A DNA stretch of 62,138 bases from an uncultured bacterium (lineage in GTDB: Bacteria > Krumholzibacteriota > Krumholzibacteriia > LZORAL124-64-63): the NCBI GenBank assembly GCA_903912525.1, contig CAIWHK010000014.1:1-62138 (forward strand), read 5' to 3'. A program made the translations under genes and the position numbers. This document shows positions 43,006-51,429 of this stretch, one piece after another (position 1 is the stretch's first letter; each line of letters opens with the position of its first letter). Below the pieces are notes generated by a model. That model did no database searches and had not been told where the DNA came from. It worked only from the letters and a program-made list of their open reading frames with translations.

Positions 43006-43854
43006 TCAGGATTCAGCGACGCGCGAAGCCAGCGACGGCGGGGCTGGTTCGGTGCGGGAGGCCATGATGCCATCGAACCGGTACAGGTCGCCGAGGTCGA
43101 CGAGGCCGAGTTCGCCAGCGCGGGCAAGCGCCTCGGACAGCACGCCGGCCGTGGCCAATGCGTCAGCGGCGGCGCGATGCGGGTTGTCGTGGACGATGTT
43201 GAACCGGCGCGCGAGATCCGGCAGGCTGCGGCTGGCCAGTTCCGGCCACATCTGCCGCGACAGTTGCAGCGTGCACAGGCCGGTCACCGCCGGGTGGGCG
43301 ATGCCGCGCCGCGCGAACTCCCAGCGCAGGAACGGCAGGTCGAACCGGATGTCGTGCGCGACGAAGACGCGGCCGTCCAGCAGGCCGGCCAGGCGCTCGG
43401 CGATGTCCGAGAAGGTCGGTGCGCCCTCGAGGTGCTCGTTGCGGATGCCCGTCAGCCGGGCCACCCAGGGCGGGATCGGGCGATCGCTCCAGACCAGCGT
43501 CGAGAACGACTCCACGACGCGCCCCCCGCGCACGATGCACAGGCCGATCTCGATGATTTCGTCGACGCCGATGACGCTGCCGGTGGTCTCGAGGTCGACG
43601 ACCGCGAACTCGGCCGTCTCGAGCGCCTGCGTCATCAGCGGCGAGGCGAAGACGGTCCAGGAGTGGTCGTGGGTCTCGACGAACCGGGGATCGCTTGCCA
43701 GCAGGGCCCGCACCACGACCTGCGTCTCGGGCATCTCATGCCGACGCGCCCCGAACAGGCGTCGGGCGATGGCGGGCGTAGGCAAAGGTTTCTGCTGCCC
43801 AAGCAGGAAGTCGTGTGCTTCCGCCCGGAAAGCGCTCAGGTCATTGGTGTGCAT
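43006..43854 (-). CDS. DnaQ-like 3'-5' exonuclease
   Basis: 282 residues. DEDDh exonuclease: motif I VDLETTG (DxE), motif II VAHDIRFDLPFLRWE, and motif III with HRAAADALATAG (His and Asp). The family includes the proofreading subunit of DNA polymerase III and RNase T. About 85 N-terminal residues form a helix-turn-helix-like segment (PAIARRLFGARRHEM, ALLASDPRFVETHDHSW). It is not fused to a polymerase or UvrC-like domain. It appears to be read from a leaderless mRNA (see promoter). Confidence 0.9.
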   Translation of the reverse strand: MHTNDLSAFRAEAHDFLLGQQKPLPTPAIARRLFGARRHEMPETQVVVRALLASDPRFVETHDHSWTVFASPLMTQALETAEFAVVDLETTGSVIGVDEIIEIGLCIVRGGRVVESFSTLVWSDRPIPPWVARLTGIRNEHLEGAPTFSDIAERLAGLLDGRVFVAHDIRFDLPFLRWEFARRGIAHPAVTGLCTLQLSRQMWPELASRSLPDLARRFNIVHDNPHRAAADALATAGVLSEALARAGELGLVDLGDLYRFDGIMASRTEPAPPSLASRVAES

Positions 43855-43860
43855 GGGTTA

Positions 43861-43890
43861 ATCATACCACACCCGCGCGAACGCGGTCAA
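43861..43890 (-). promoter_or_regulatory. Strong promoter of the exonuclease gene, leaderless mRNA
   Basis: On the minus strand TTGACC (43885-43890), an 18-base spacer, then TATGAT (43861-43866) with a TGG just upstream (extended -10). Transcription should start about 7 bases after the -10, at or within a base or two of the A of the ATG (43854). No ribosome binding site precedes this ATG. Confidence 0.7.
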
Positions 43891-43892
43891 TC

Positions 43893-44720
43893 TCAACGAC
43901 CGAGGACCGGCCGCGCACCCCTGCCGTGGGCCACCAACTCCATGATCTCGACCCGGACCCGTGCCGGAGGCGGCCGCAGACGGCCCCCGGGGCGGTCCAG
44001 GGACGAGTCGGCGCGCACCCGCTCGGTGGCGTAGGCCAGGCCCAGGAAGGGCAGGTCGGGGTTCGTCGCGGCCGTCAGTTCCCGGGTCGTCACCTGGCGG
44101 AGGTTGCCGGCAGGCAGGGACACCGTCTGGGTGTCGGCGGCCGCCATCACCGACTGGTCGCAGAGGTATTGCACGCCCCCGACGACCCGCGTGGTCGCCT
44201 GGCCGGCCGTCACGACCGCCGCCAGGAAGTCCTCGCGGAAGGAATCGGCCACCAGGGGGTCCTCGCGCAGCTGGGTCGCCGACATCTCGGTCACCCGGCC
44301 GCCGGTCCACTGCCGGGCGCCCAGCACGTGGTCCAGCAGGTTGCCGGTGCGCGTGAGCACCTTGCGGGACAGCCGCAACTGCAGGCCCTCGCCCGGCACC
44401 GGCACCAGGCGCCCGCCGGGTTCCTCGCTGAGCGGCAGCACCTCGACGACCCAGGCCTGGTCGTCGGTGCCCGCCGCACGGTCGAGGCAGGCGACACGCG
44501 TCAGGCTCTGCTCCTGCTTCCCGCCGGCCGTGACCTGGAAGCGGTAGTCGGCCCAGTCACCCTCGGTCAGCCGCAACGGCACGTTGGGCTGGCGCCAGAG
44601 CGTGAAAACATCGAGGGCGCGGACCGGCCGCACCCCCGACGTCACGAGCAGGACAGCCAGGGTGATGGCGCGCGCGGCGCCACCAGCCCTAGTGCTTGAT
44701 CTTCTCCCAGTAGGTCGCAT
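43893..44720 (-). CDS. Secreted protein of unknown function
   Basis: 275 residues if started at ATG 44720; family not recognised. Arg-rich N-terminus and a hydrophobic stretch (about 17-33, AITLAVLLVTSGVRPVRA) make a signal peptide. The mature part is beta-rich with two Cys (about residues 78 and 187). The ATG overlaps the cytochrome stop (44689) by 32 bases, so translation is probably coupled. No good ribosome binding site is visible. Given its position it may serve the cytochrome in the envelope, which is inference. Confidence 0.65.
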   Translation of the reverse strand: MRPTGRRSSTRAGGAARAITLAVLLVTSGVRPVRALDVFTLWRQPNVPLRLTEGDWADYRFQVTAGGKQEQSLTRVACLDRAAGTDDQAWVVEVLPLSEEPGGRLVPVPGEGLQLRLSRKVLTRTGNLLDHVLGARQWTGGRVTEMSATQLREDPLVADSFREDFLAAVVTAGQATTRVVGGVQYLCDQSVMAAADTQTVSLPAGNLRQVTTRELTAATNPDLPFLGLAYATERVRADSSLDRPGGRLRPPPARVRVEIMELVAHGRGARPVLGR

Positions 44721-46056
44721 AGTCGAACTCGGGGCTGTTGGCCTTGTCGTGGCAGGTCACGCACGAATTGCGCGCCTGCAACCGCCACTTGCCGTCGCGG
44801 GCGTGCGATGTGCCGTAGCTGTGGCACGCCTCGCACTGCACGTTCACCAGGCTGTTGAACGGGCGCTCGTCCGAGTAGCCGTTCTTGTACTGGTAGCCCG
44901 TCGTGTGGCAAACCAGGCAATCGGGCTCGGTGCTCTGGCCATCGCCGCGCAGGCTCGTGAAAGCCCGCCGGTGGCCCGACTCCGCGTACTTCTTCCAGGC
45001 GCCCTCGTGGCAGTTGAAGCAGGTCCGGTCGCCCAGGAACTGCTCCTTTTCCGAACCGTACACGCGCGGGTACGAGGCACGCTTGGCGTCCTTGAACGCC
45101 GACAGGTCGGTCTTGAACTTCTCGACCTTGGCCAACATCTCGGCGTCGTCCGCCATCTTCTCGTCGAAGTCGATCATGCCGACATCGATCGCCATCACGC
45201 GCCCGGTCTGCACCTCGATGAAGAGGTCGGCCTTGCCGATGAACCGGCCCTCGTAGGACGAACCGAACACGGCCGTGTCGTTGATGATGCGCTCGGTCTC
45301 GATGTTCCGGAACGTGTGGCCGACGACGCAGATGTCGACGCCCTTGAGATCCTTGAGCAGCGTCTCGGTGCCCGTCTCGCCCAGGTGGGACAACAGCACG
45401 ACCGACTCGCACTCCTTGCGCAGGCGCGGCAGCAGTTCGTTCAGCGTCGCGGCCGGGTCGTCCACCTTGAACAGGCCGTCGCCGCCGGTCAGCGTCATGA
45501 TCTGCTCTGCCGGGTCGAGCACGCTGGTGATGCCGTACTTGACGCCGCCCCGCTCGACGATCCGGTACGGGGGCAGCAGCAACGCGCCGGTCTTCGCGTC
45601 GCGCACGTTGGCGTTGACGAAAGGCAGGCTGTTCTTCGTCATCATCTCGCGCAGAAAATCGACTCCGTAGTTCAGGTCCTGCTCGCCGAGACCGATCCCG
45701 TCGAGCCCGAGCGTGCCGAGCATCTCGCACAGGAAGCGCGTCTGCTCACGTTCGTTCTGGTTGCGCGGCCCGAACACGTCACCCGCGTCGACCTGCAACA
45801 GCGACTTGTTCTCCTGCCACACCTTGTCCATAAAGGCAGCCCGCCGGGCCAGCCCACCACGCTGGTGGGTTTTTCAGCCACAGGGCTCGATCTTGCCCTT
45901 GATGTCGCTCAGGTAGAGCAGGCTGATGTTCTTCCAATCCCGGTGCGGCCCCGGTGCGGCCTTGGGAGGCGTCCCGGCGCCGGCCGCGAACGCGGCAGCG
46001 GCGGCGAGCATCAACCCCGCGCCCACCAGTGCGAGCCAACCCTTCTTCGGGTGCAT
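44689..46056 (-). CDS. Multiheme cytochrome c with metallophosphoesterase-like domain; predicted selenoprotein
   Basis: 455 residues if the UGA at 45874-45876 (codon 61) is read as selenocysteine. A signal peptide (about 1-28) is followed by ISLLYLSDIKGKIEPCG, then Sec, then KTHQRGGLARRAAFMDKVW and a UshA/5'-nucleotidase-like domain (VDAGDVFG, LLSHLGETGTE, VVGHTF). The C-terminal part has four CxxCH heme sites (CFNCH, CLVCH, CEACH, CVTCH). Relatives have a Cys at the position of Sec, in a conserved P-C-G-[CU]-K motif. I recall the Geobacter ExtKL selenite/tellurite-operon cytochrome as such a split-annotated selenoprotein, but I cannot verify that here. ATG at 46056 has AGAGG at 9 bases; without Sec the gene would be called as two fragments. 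Confidence 0.78.
45837..45869 (-). promoter_or_regulatory. Candidate bacterial SECIS hairpins after the UGA codon
   Basis: On the minus strand, four bases after UGA comes CCCACCA-GCG-TGGTGGG (45853-45869, 7-bp perfect stem, 3-base loop), directly followed by TGGCCC-GGC-GGGCTG (45837-45851, 6-bp stem including two G-U pairs) whose loop starts 28 bases past the UGA and begins with G. Bacterial SECIS elements typically have the apical loop 16-37 bases after UGA with a G in its first two bases, so the second hairpin fits better. Confidence 0.5.
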
Positions 46057-46070
46057 CGGCAAAACCTCTT

Positions 46071-46101
46071 GTGTCGACGTTCGTTTTAGTCTCGACGTTC
46101 G
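46071..46101 (-). repeat. Direct repeat in the leader of the cytochrome gene
   Basis: GT[G/C]TCGACGTTCG occurs at 46071-46083 and 46089-46101 (12 of 13 identical), period 18 bases, starting 15 bases upstream of the cytochrome ATG. Two turns apart on the same face of DNA, it resembles a tandem operator. Confidence 0.45.
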
Positions 46102-46179
46102 AAGGCGAACGGAAAACCTACGCGCGCCGGGGCGCGCCGCCAATCGACGTCCAACCCCCTGCGAAGCGATGAGTTCCTA

Positions 46180-46208
46180 ATTCTACGCGCGGCGGCGGGC
46201 AGTGGCAA
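46180..46208 (-). promoter_or_regulatory. Promoter of the multiheme cytochrome gene
   Basis: Minus strand TTGCCA (46203-46208), 17 bases, TAGAAT (46180-46185), five of six matches to each sigma-70 hexamer. Start expected near 46173, leaving a leader of about 117 bases that contains the direct repeat. Confidence 0.6.
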
Positions 46209-46304
46209 CCGGGCAGTGCCGGGCCAGGGGGGAAACAGGCCGGGAGGCGGCCCACCGGGCCGCCCCCCGCCAACGACGCCGCACGCCCGCGGGGGCGATC
46301 GGGG

Positions 46305-46598
46305 CTATTTGTCGATCCGGTCCTTCAGGCTCTTGCCGGCCGAGAAAGCCGGGTAGTTGGCGCTCGGGATGATGATCTCGTCGCCGGTCTGGGGATTGCG
46401 CCCTGTCCGCTTCTTGCGGCGGCGCCGCTCGAAAGTCCCAAATCCGGTGATCTGCACCCTGTCGCCCTTGGCCACGGCGTTGGCAATGATGCCTTCGCGC
46501 GGGGCGGTGGAGAACAGGGCGTCGACGGTGCGGCGCGCGGCCGCCACGCTCGTACCGGTGCGTCGGGCCACTTCTTCGATGAGCTCAGTCTTGTTCAT
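46305..46598 (-). CDS. HU/IHF family DNA-binding protein
   Basis: 97 residues. MNKTELIEEVARRTGTSVAAA and VQITGFGTFERRRRKKRTGRNP, with the arm tip GRNPQTGDEIIIP and the intercalating Pro, are the HU/IHF signature. A bacterial nucleoid protein that bends DNA. The arm is rich in Arg. ATG at 46598 with a GGGGG site about 8 bases upstream. Confidence 0.93.
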   Translation of the reverse strand: MNKTELIEEVARRTGTSVAAARRTVDALFSTAPREGIIANAVAKGDRVQITGFGTFERRRRKKRTGRNPQTGDEIIIPSANYPAFSAGKSLKDRIDK

Positions 46599-46622
46599 GC
46601 CTGTCGCCCCCTTTCAGGGGCC

Positions 46623-46651
46623 ATCACAACGCTATAAAGAAATCCTGTCAA
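46623..46651 (-). promoter_or_regulatory. Promoter of the HU-like gene
   Basis: Minus strand TTGACA (46646-46651), perfect -35, 17 bases, TGTGAT (46623-46628). Start expected near 46616, which leaves a leader of about 18 bases. Confidence 0.6.
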
Positions 46652-46672
46652 TATAAAAGGGGTTTCCCGTGC

Positions 46673-49600
46673 CTAGAAGTATCCGCCGCCGACACCGTCT
46701 CCCAGCGAGCCCATGTAGTCCTCGCGGCCCCGCGTGAACTTGAGGCTGGGAATGGCCTTGAGGTAGACGCGGAAGCCGAACTGGCTGTCGACGGCACTGA
46801 CGGTGCGGTTGAACTCGAGTCGCCAGCAGTGGAGGTCGCGACCGAGCGTGTACTGCTGGCGCAAGGCCGCCCCCGTCACGAGGTCGAACGACGTCTGGTA
46901 GTTGAATTCCCAGTAGCGACTCAGGTTCGCGCGCAGCGAGACGCTGGCGCTGGCGCGGCGGTCCCCGGTGGCGTTCAGGTACGAATACGAGAGCGAGCCA
47001 CTGGTCTGGAACGGCAGGTAGCGACCGCCTTCGGTCAGGTCGCGCGCACCCTGCCCCCCCGCGCGCCCGGCGGCATCGTCGGCTGCCTCGGCCTCGAAGT
47101 CGGCGTCGGACCCCGAGAAGACGCCATTGGGCCCGTTCAGGTCACGGCCGTCCGGCGCCTTGCCCTCGTTCTTCAGGGCGGCACTGGTCGAATCGGTCCC
47201 GGCCGGCGGCAGGCCCAACCGCTCGATCGCGGCGTTTCGCTTGCGCTCGGCCACCGCCTCGACCTTGCCCAGGTCCAGGCGCCCGCTGAAGTTCACACCG
47301 TAACTGAAGCGCGTGTCGCGCAGCGCAAGCTTCCGCGCGTCGATCGTGTTGCTCACCTTCAGCTGCAGGTAGCGGCTCTGCCCCGGCTTGATCGTCAGCC
47401 CGCTGGAGATGTCGCTCCAGCGCTGGCCCGCGGGGCGCCGGGGGCTGTAGCTGGTGTTCAGGGTCCAGTCGAGCACGCCGTCCAGCTTCTTGTCGGTGGC
47501 CGTCGTGTCGGCGCCCCCCGGCCGGTACTTCACGTCGAAGCGCTGGTCCAGCGAAAGGCTGAGCGACGTGCTGTACGGCTGCTTGTCGCCCAGGGCCGGC
47601 GAGACGTTCCAGCTGCTGGCCATGCGCACGGTGTGGCGGATCGCGCGCAGCCGGCCGATCTCCGCCGGGAACAGGCCGTACAACGTCGTGCCCAGCGAGG
47701 CGCCGAACGAGACCGCGGGGCTGGTCGTCTCCGTGCGCCCGGAAAGCACCTGCCAGTCGCCCCCGCCGGCGCCGTCGGACAGCCAGCTGCGACCGGCGGA
47801 CGTCTCGCGCTGCCAACTCTGCCGGGCCGTGGCGTTGAACCCGAAGTTGAAGATGCCCAGCCGCGGCGGCTGCACGCGCAGCGACCAGTTGCCCGAGGCC
47901 CCGGTCGTGCGGACGTCGTGTTCCTCGTAGCCGCGGCGATCCTGCTTGAAGGTGTAGCCCTGCTGGAAGTAGGTGGCGCGCAGCAGGTCGCCCAGGGCGT
48001 TGCCCTGTCGGCCGGCCGGCAGCGCGGGCTTCAGCGCCAGCTGGCGGAAATTGAAAGACAGCGACGGCAGCGTCAGGTTGTAGATCAGGTTGTCGGTCGT
48101 GTTCAGCGTGTCGGTGGCGTTGACGCGCCCGTCGCGACCGGCGTTGAGGCTGGCGCTCACCAGCGACCAGTTGCGGCTCACGTAGGCGCTCGACTTGAAC
48201 TGGCCGCTGACGATGTCGCGGGAGCCCGCTCCCGCCAGGTCGTTCCGGCTGAGCGTGTTCGAGGCCAGGCGGACATCGGCGCGGAACTGGTAGTCGTCCA
48301 GGAGCGCCGGCTGGTTGTGGTACCACGACAGCTGCCATTGGCGTGATTTGTCCTGGTCCAGCCCGTCCCGGCGCGACCAGTCGAGGCCGCCGGTCCAGCC
48401 GTAGCGCTTGACGTACCGCGTCGACGACCGCAGCGCGACGTCACTGTTCTCGTTGTAGTCGCCCTGTATCAGGAAGTCCAGGTAGTCACTGAGCGCGAAG
48501 TAGTAGCCCAGGTCGCGGATGTAGCGGCCCTCGCGGCTGGACCAGCCGAAGTCGAACGTCGGGAACAGTACCCCCGAACGCCGCCCCTCCTGCAGGTTCT
48601 TGAAGTAGAACGGCAGCGCGAAGATCGGGACGTTGCCGATCTTCAGGACGATCGGCGCCGCGACCACCTTGTCGCCCGGCTTCATCTTCATGCGCCGCGA
48701 CCAGAAGTGGTAGTGCGGCTCGTCGAGATCGCACGACGTCATGCGACCGCCCTCGATCTTCATCGTCTGGTCGCCGAAGCGGCGGATGCCCTCGCCCACG
48801 TAGTAGTAGTCGTCGAACGAGGTCACGCCCGAGTCGACAACGGCCGTGCGGTTGCGGAAGTTGTAGCCCATGCGCTGGCCCGTGACCTTGTCGTCGTCCT
48901 CGGCGATGGGCTCGCCCGCGGCGTAGAGTTCGCGCGTGTTCATCGCCAGCCGCACCTGGCGGGCCTTCAGCTTCGTCTTGCCGTAGTCCAGGCGCCCATG
49001 GCCGTCGATGGCCATCGATCGTTCGCGCAGTTCGAAGGTGACGCGGTCGCCGCCGTAATCGACCAGCTCGGCCTCGGACTCGAAGGACGGGCCATTGGCG
49101 CGGGGCGTGACAGCGACGGTGGAATCGCCGGCCGCAGCGGCGGGCAAGGGCGCGGCGGCGGTGTCGCCGAGCGCAGCGGCGACGACCGACGCGCCCCCCG
49201 AAGCGGCCGAATCCGCGACAGCGGCAAGCGAGTCGTCCCCGGTTGCCGCGACGCGAGGCGCCCAGGCCGAGACCTGGGCGAAGCGGTACTTGCCGGCGGC
49301 CTTGCCCAGGACGCGGACCCGCCGCACTTCCTGCTCCCGGAAATAGACGAGGATGGTGTCGCCCGAGACGTCGTTGGTGACGACTTCGGTGCCGACGTCG
49401 AGCGGCGTGTAGACGCTTCGCGCGTTGCCGATGACCTCGGTGCGCCGGATCTCCTCGTCCTCGAAATCGATGGTGATGACGTCGCCCTCGAGCATGTCCT
49501 CTCGCGGCAGGCCCGCGTACAGGTTCGCCAGCGAGTCGGGACTGTCGTCCGTCGTCCGCGCCGTGCCGGTCAGGATGATGCGCCGCAACTGGTCGCCGGT

Positions 49601-50455
49601 GTACTCGAACTCGATGCGCTCACCAACGAGCACGGTGCCCCGGTTCAGCTTCACCCGCGGCGACCCGGTCAGCACCAGGCGCTCATGCCCGTAGGACACG
49701 GCGGTGTCCGCGCGCGCCACGCCGAGCGCCTGCCGGATGCGCACCGAATCGACCATCACGACGCGATCCTCGGCGCGGAACAGCCGCATCAGGCGCGACT
49801 CGGCCACCAGCAGTCCGCCGCGCTTGTCGCGGCTGGTCAGTTCGGGGGCACGGTCGACGACCGCCGCGTCGGCGCGCCGGTCGAAGAAGGCGTGGCCGCC
49901 GGTGACGAGGTTGGTCGATCCCGGCTCGACGATGCGCACGTGGCCGAACGCCTCGCCGGTTTCCGTCTGGCGGTCCTGCGTGATCGTGTCCCCGCGCACG
50001 GTGTATTCCGGCGCCACCAGCAGCGCGTTCCCGCGCAGGCTCATCCAGCGCCCGGCTCCGTTGCTGCTGCCGGCCGCGCCGGTCGCCGTGATGCCGTCCT
50101 CGGTGATGCGCACGTCGCCCGCGAAGTCGCCCGCGTCGGCGCGCTGGTCGTAGTGCGCGCGGCGGCAGGTCAGCACCGAGTTCCCGCGCGTCAGGCGGAC
50201 GTTGCCCTGCAGGTCGTAGATCTCGGTGTCGCGCTGGATATAGGCGGTGTCCGCGGCGGCCGTCACGCTGTCGCGGTCGATGAACGCGTTGCCGAACAGG
50301 CACATCACCGGGCGGCCGTCGACGACACGGTCGATCAGCTTGTCGGCGTTCACGCGCGAGCCGGGAAGCTGCGCCCGCACCGACGGCGCGGCCAGCAGCG
50401 CGAGCGCCGCGACGCCGAGCGCGAAACCGGCCGTTGTGCGCCCGCCGCGGTGCAT
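46673..50455 (-). CDS. lptD: LPS-assembly protein LptD
   Basis: 1260 residues, larger than the usual 750-950. Signal peptide (about 1-30). The N-terminal half (about 35-400) contains extended LptA/OstA-like repeats (LQGNVRLTRGNSVLTCRRAHYD, MLEGDVITIDFEDEEIRRTE), then an Ala-rich linker, another OstA-like stretch and the beta-barrel domain from about 570 with the LptD hallmark MTSCDLDEPHYHFWSRRMK and the barrel strands to the C-terminal FRVYLKAIPSLKF. LptD inserts LPS into the outer membrane. The ATG at 50455 overlaps the ROK stop by one base (TGATG). The Cys pairs of Proteobacteria are not apparent. Confidence 0.9.
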   Translation of the reverse strand: MHRGGRTTAGFALGVAALALLAAPSVRAQLPGSRVNADKLIDRVVDGRPVMCLFGNAFIDRDSVTAAADTAYIQRDTEIYDLQGNVRLTRGNSVLTCRRAHYDQRADAGDFAGDVRITEDGITATGAAGSSNGAGRWMSLRGNALLVAPEYTVRGDTITQDRQTETGEAFGHVRIVEPGSTNLVTGGHAFFDRRADAAVVDRAPELTSRDKRGGLLVAESRLMRLFRAEDRVVMVDSVRIRQALGVARADTAVSYGHERLVLTGSPRVKLNRGTVLVGERIEFEYTGDQLRRIILTGTARTTDDSPDSLANLYAGLPREDMLEGDVITIDFEDEEIRRTEVIGNARSVYTPLDVGTEVVTNDVSGDTILVYFREQEVRRVRVLGKAAGKYRFAQVSAWAPRVAATGDDSLAAVADSAASGGASVVAAALGDTAAAPLPAAAAGDSTVAVTPRANGPSFESEAELVDYGGDRVTFELRERSMAIDGHGRLDYGKTKLKARQVRLAMNTRELYAAGEPIAEDDDKVTGQRMGYNFRNRTAVVDSGVTSFDDYYYVGEGIRRFGDQTMKIEGGRMTSCDLDEPHYHFWSRRMKMKPGDKVVAAPIVLKIGNVPIFALPFYFKNLQEGRRSGVLFPTFDFGWSSREGRYIRDLGYYFALSDYLDFLIQGDYNENSDVALRSSTRYVKRYGWTGGLDWSRRDGLDQDKSRQWQLSWYHNQPALLDDYQFRADVRLASNTLSRNDLAGAGSRDIVSGQFKSSAYVSRNWSLVSASLNAGRDGRVNATDTLNTTDNLIYNLTLPSLSFNFRQLALKPALPAGRQGNALGDLLRATYFQQGYTFKQDRRGYEEHDVRTTGASGNWSLRVQPPRLGIFNFGFNATARQSWQRETSAGRSWLSDGAGGGDWQVLSGRTETTSPAVSFGASLGTTLYGLFPAEIGRLRAIRHTVRMASSWNVSPALGDKQPYSTSLSLSLDQRFDVKYRPGGADTTATDKKLDGVLDWTLNTSYSPRRPAGQRWSDISSGLTIKPGQSRYLQLKVSNTIDARKLALRDTRFSYGVNFSGRLDLGKVEAVAERKRNAAIERLGLPPAGTDSTSAALKNEGKAPDGRDLNGPNGVFSGSDADFEAEAADDAAGRAGGQGARDLTEGGRYLPFQTSGSLSYSYLNATGDRRASASVSLRANLSRYWEFNYQTSFDLVTGAALRQQYTLGRDLHCWRLEFNRTVSAVDSQFGFRVYLKAIPSLKFTRGREDYMGSLGDGVGGGYF

Positions 50456-51429
50456 CAGGCGCCTTCCCGCGCCTTCTCGCGCGCCAGGCTCGCGGCCCCG
50501 ACCGCGGCCGCCCGGGGGCCCAGTTCGGCCGGAACGATGGGCAGGTGGCGGGCCTCGGTCGCCAGGATGAGCCGCGAAGCGACCTCGCGGCACGGCGCCA
50601 GGATCAGGTCGCCCGCGCGGGCCACCCCGCCGCCGATGATGACCCGGTCGGGATCCAGCACGTTGACGAGGTTGCCCACGGCCTGACCCAGCTTGCGCCC
50701 GGCCGCGGCAAATACGCCGATGGCCGCGGGATCGCCCGCCTCGGCCAGTTCCGCGAGGTCGCGCGTCGTCAGTTCGGCGCCGCGCGAGGCGGCCAGCCCC
50801 GCGAGCGCCGCCGAAGCGCCGCCGGCGGCGACGAGTTCGCGCGTGGCGCGCAGCAGGCCGGTGCTGCCTGCCCAGGCCTCGAGGCAGCCGCGACTGCCGC
50901 AGGTGCAGGGCGGCCCGTCGCCGTCCAGGACCATGTGCCCGATTTCGCCGGCGCCGAAGTGGGAACCGATCAGCAGCTTCCCGTCGACGACAACGCCGCC
51001 GCCCACGCCGGTGCCGAGCGCAATCATGACGACGTCGCGGCAACCGCGCCCGGCGCCGTGCCGGTACTCTCCGTACAGCGCGCCGTTGACATCGTTGGCC
51101 AGCGCCGACGGAACGCCGCCGAACGCCGCCGACACGGCGCCGCCGAGATCCGAGTTCTCCCAGCCGGGCAGGTTCGGCGAACGCCCGAGGTGGCCGGTGA
51201 CGGGATTGACGATGCCGGCACAGGCCATGCCGACCGCTGCCAGGCGCGGCAGCGCGGCGCCACCCAGCAGGGGAGCGGCATCGGCCGCCAGGGCGCGCAG
51301 CGTGGCCGCGACATCGCCCGGATCGGTCGGCACCTCGCCGCCGCCGAGCGTACCGCCGTCGGCCGCGGCCACCTCGTACTTGACGGCTGTGCCGCCGGTG
51401 TCGATGCCCAGGTACAGGTCCCTCGTCAC
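50455..51429 (-). CDS. ROK family sugar kinase
   Basis: 324 residues. LGIDTGGTAVKYEVA (phosphate binding), IALGTGVGGGVVVDGKL, and the zinc-binding ROK signature GHMVLDGDGPPCTCGSRGCLE. Probably glucokinase-like, transferring phosphate from ATP to glucose or another hexose. GTG at 51429 overlaps the folC stop (GTGA), with GGGAG at 6 bases. Confidence 0.93.
   Translation of the reverse strand: MTRDLYLGIDTGGTAVKYEVAAADGGTLGGGEVPTDPGDVAATLRALAADAAPLLGGAALPRLAAVGMACAGIVNPVTGHLGRSPNLPGWENSDLGGAVSAAFGGVPSALANDVNGALYGEYRHGAGRGCRDVVMIALGTGVGGGVVVDGKLLIGSHFGAGEIGHMVLDGDGPPCTCGSRGCLEAWAGSTGLLRATRELVAAGGASAALAGLAASRGAELTTRDLAELAEAGDPAAIGVFAAAGRKLGQAVGNLVNVLDPDRVIIGGGVARAGDLILAPCREVASRLILATEARHLPIVPAELGPRAAAVGAASLAREKAREGA

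Noticed and set aside
45829-46143. Two separate genes (89 and 380 residues) instead of one
   Set aside because: The upper frame stops at UGA inside PCG-x-K and the lower has no ribosome binding site at its Met; the frame continues unchanged, so one recoded gene is simpler. Pseudogene or sequencing error remain possible and are stated in the finding.
48001-48021. A PAGRQG-encoding near-palindrome in lptD as a mobile repeat
   Set aside because: Only one copy in the window and the palindrome is imperfect; not enough to call a mobile element.
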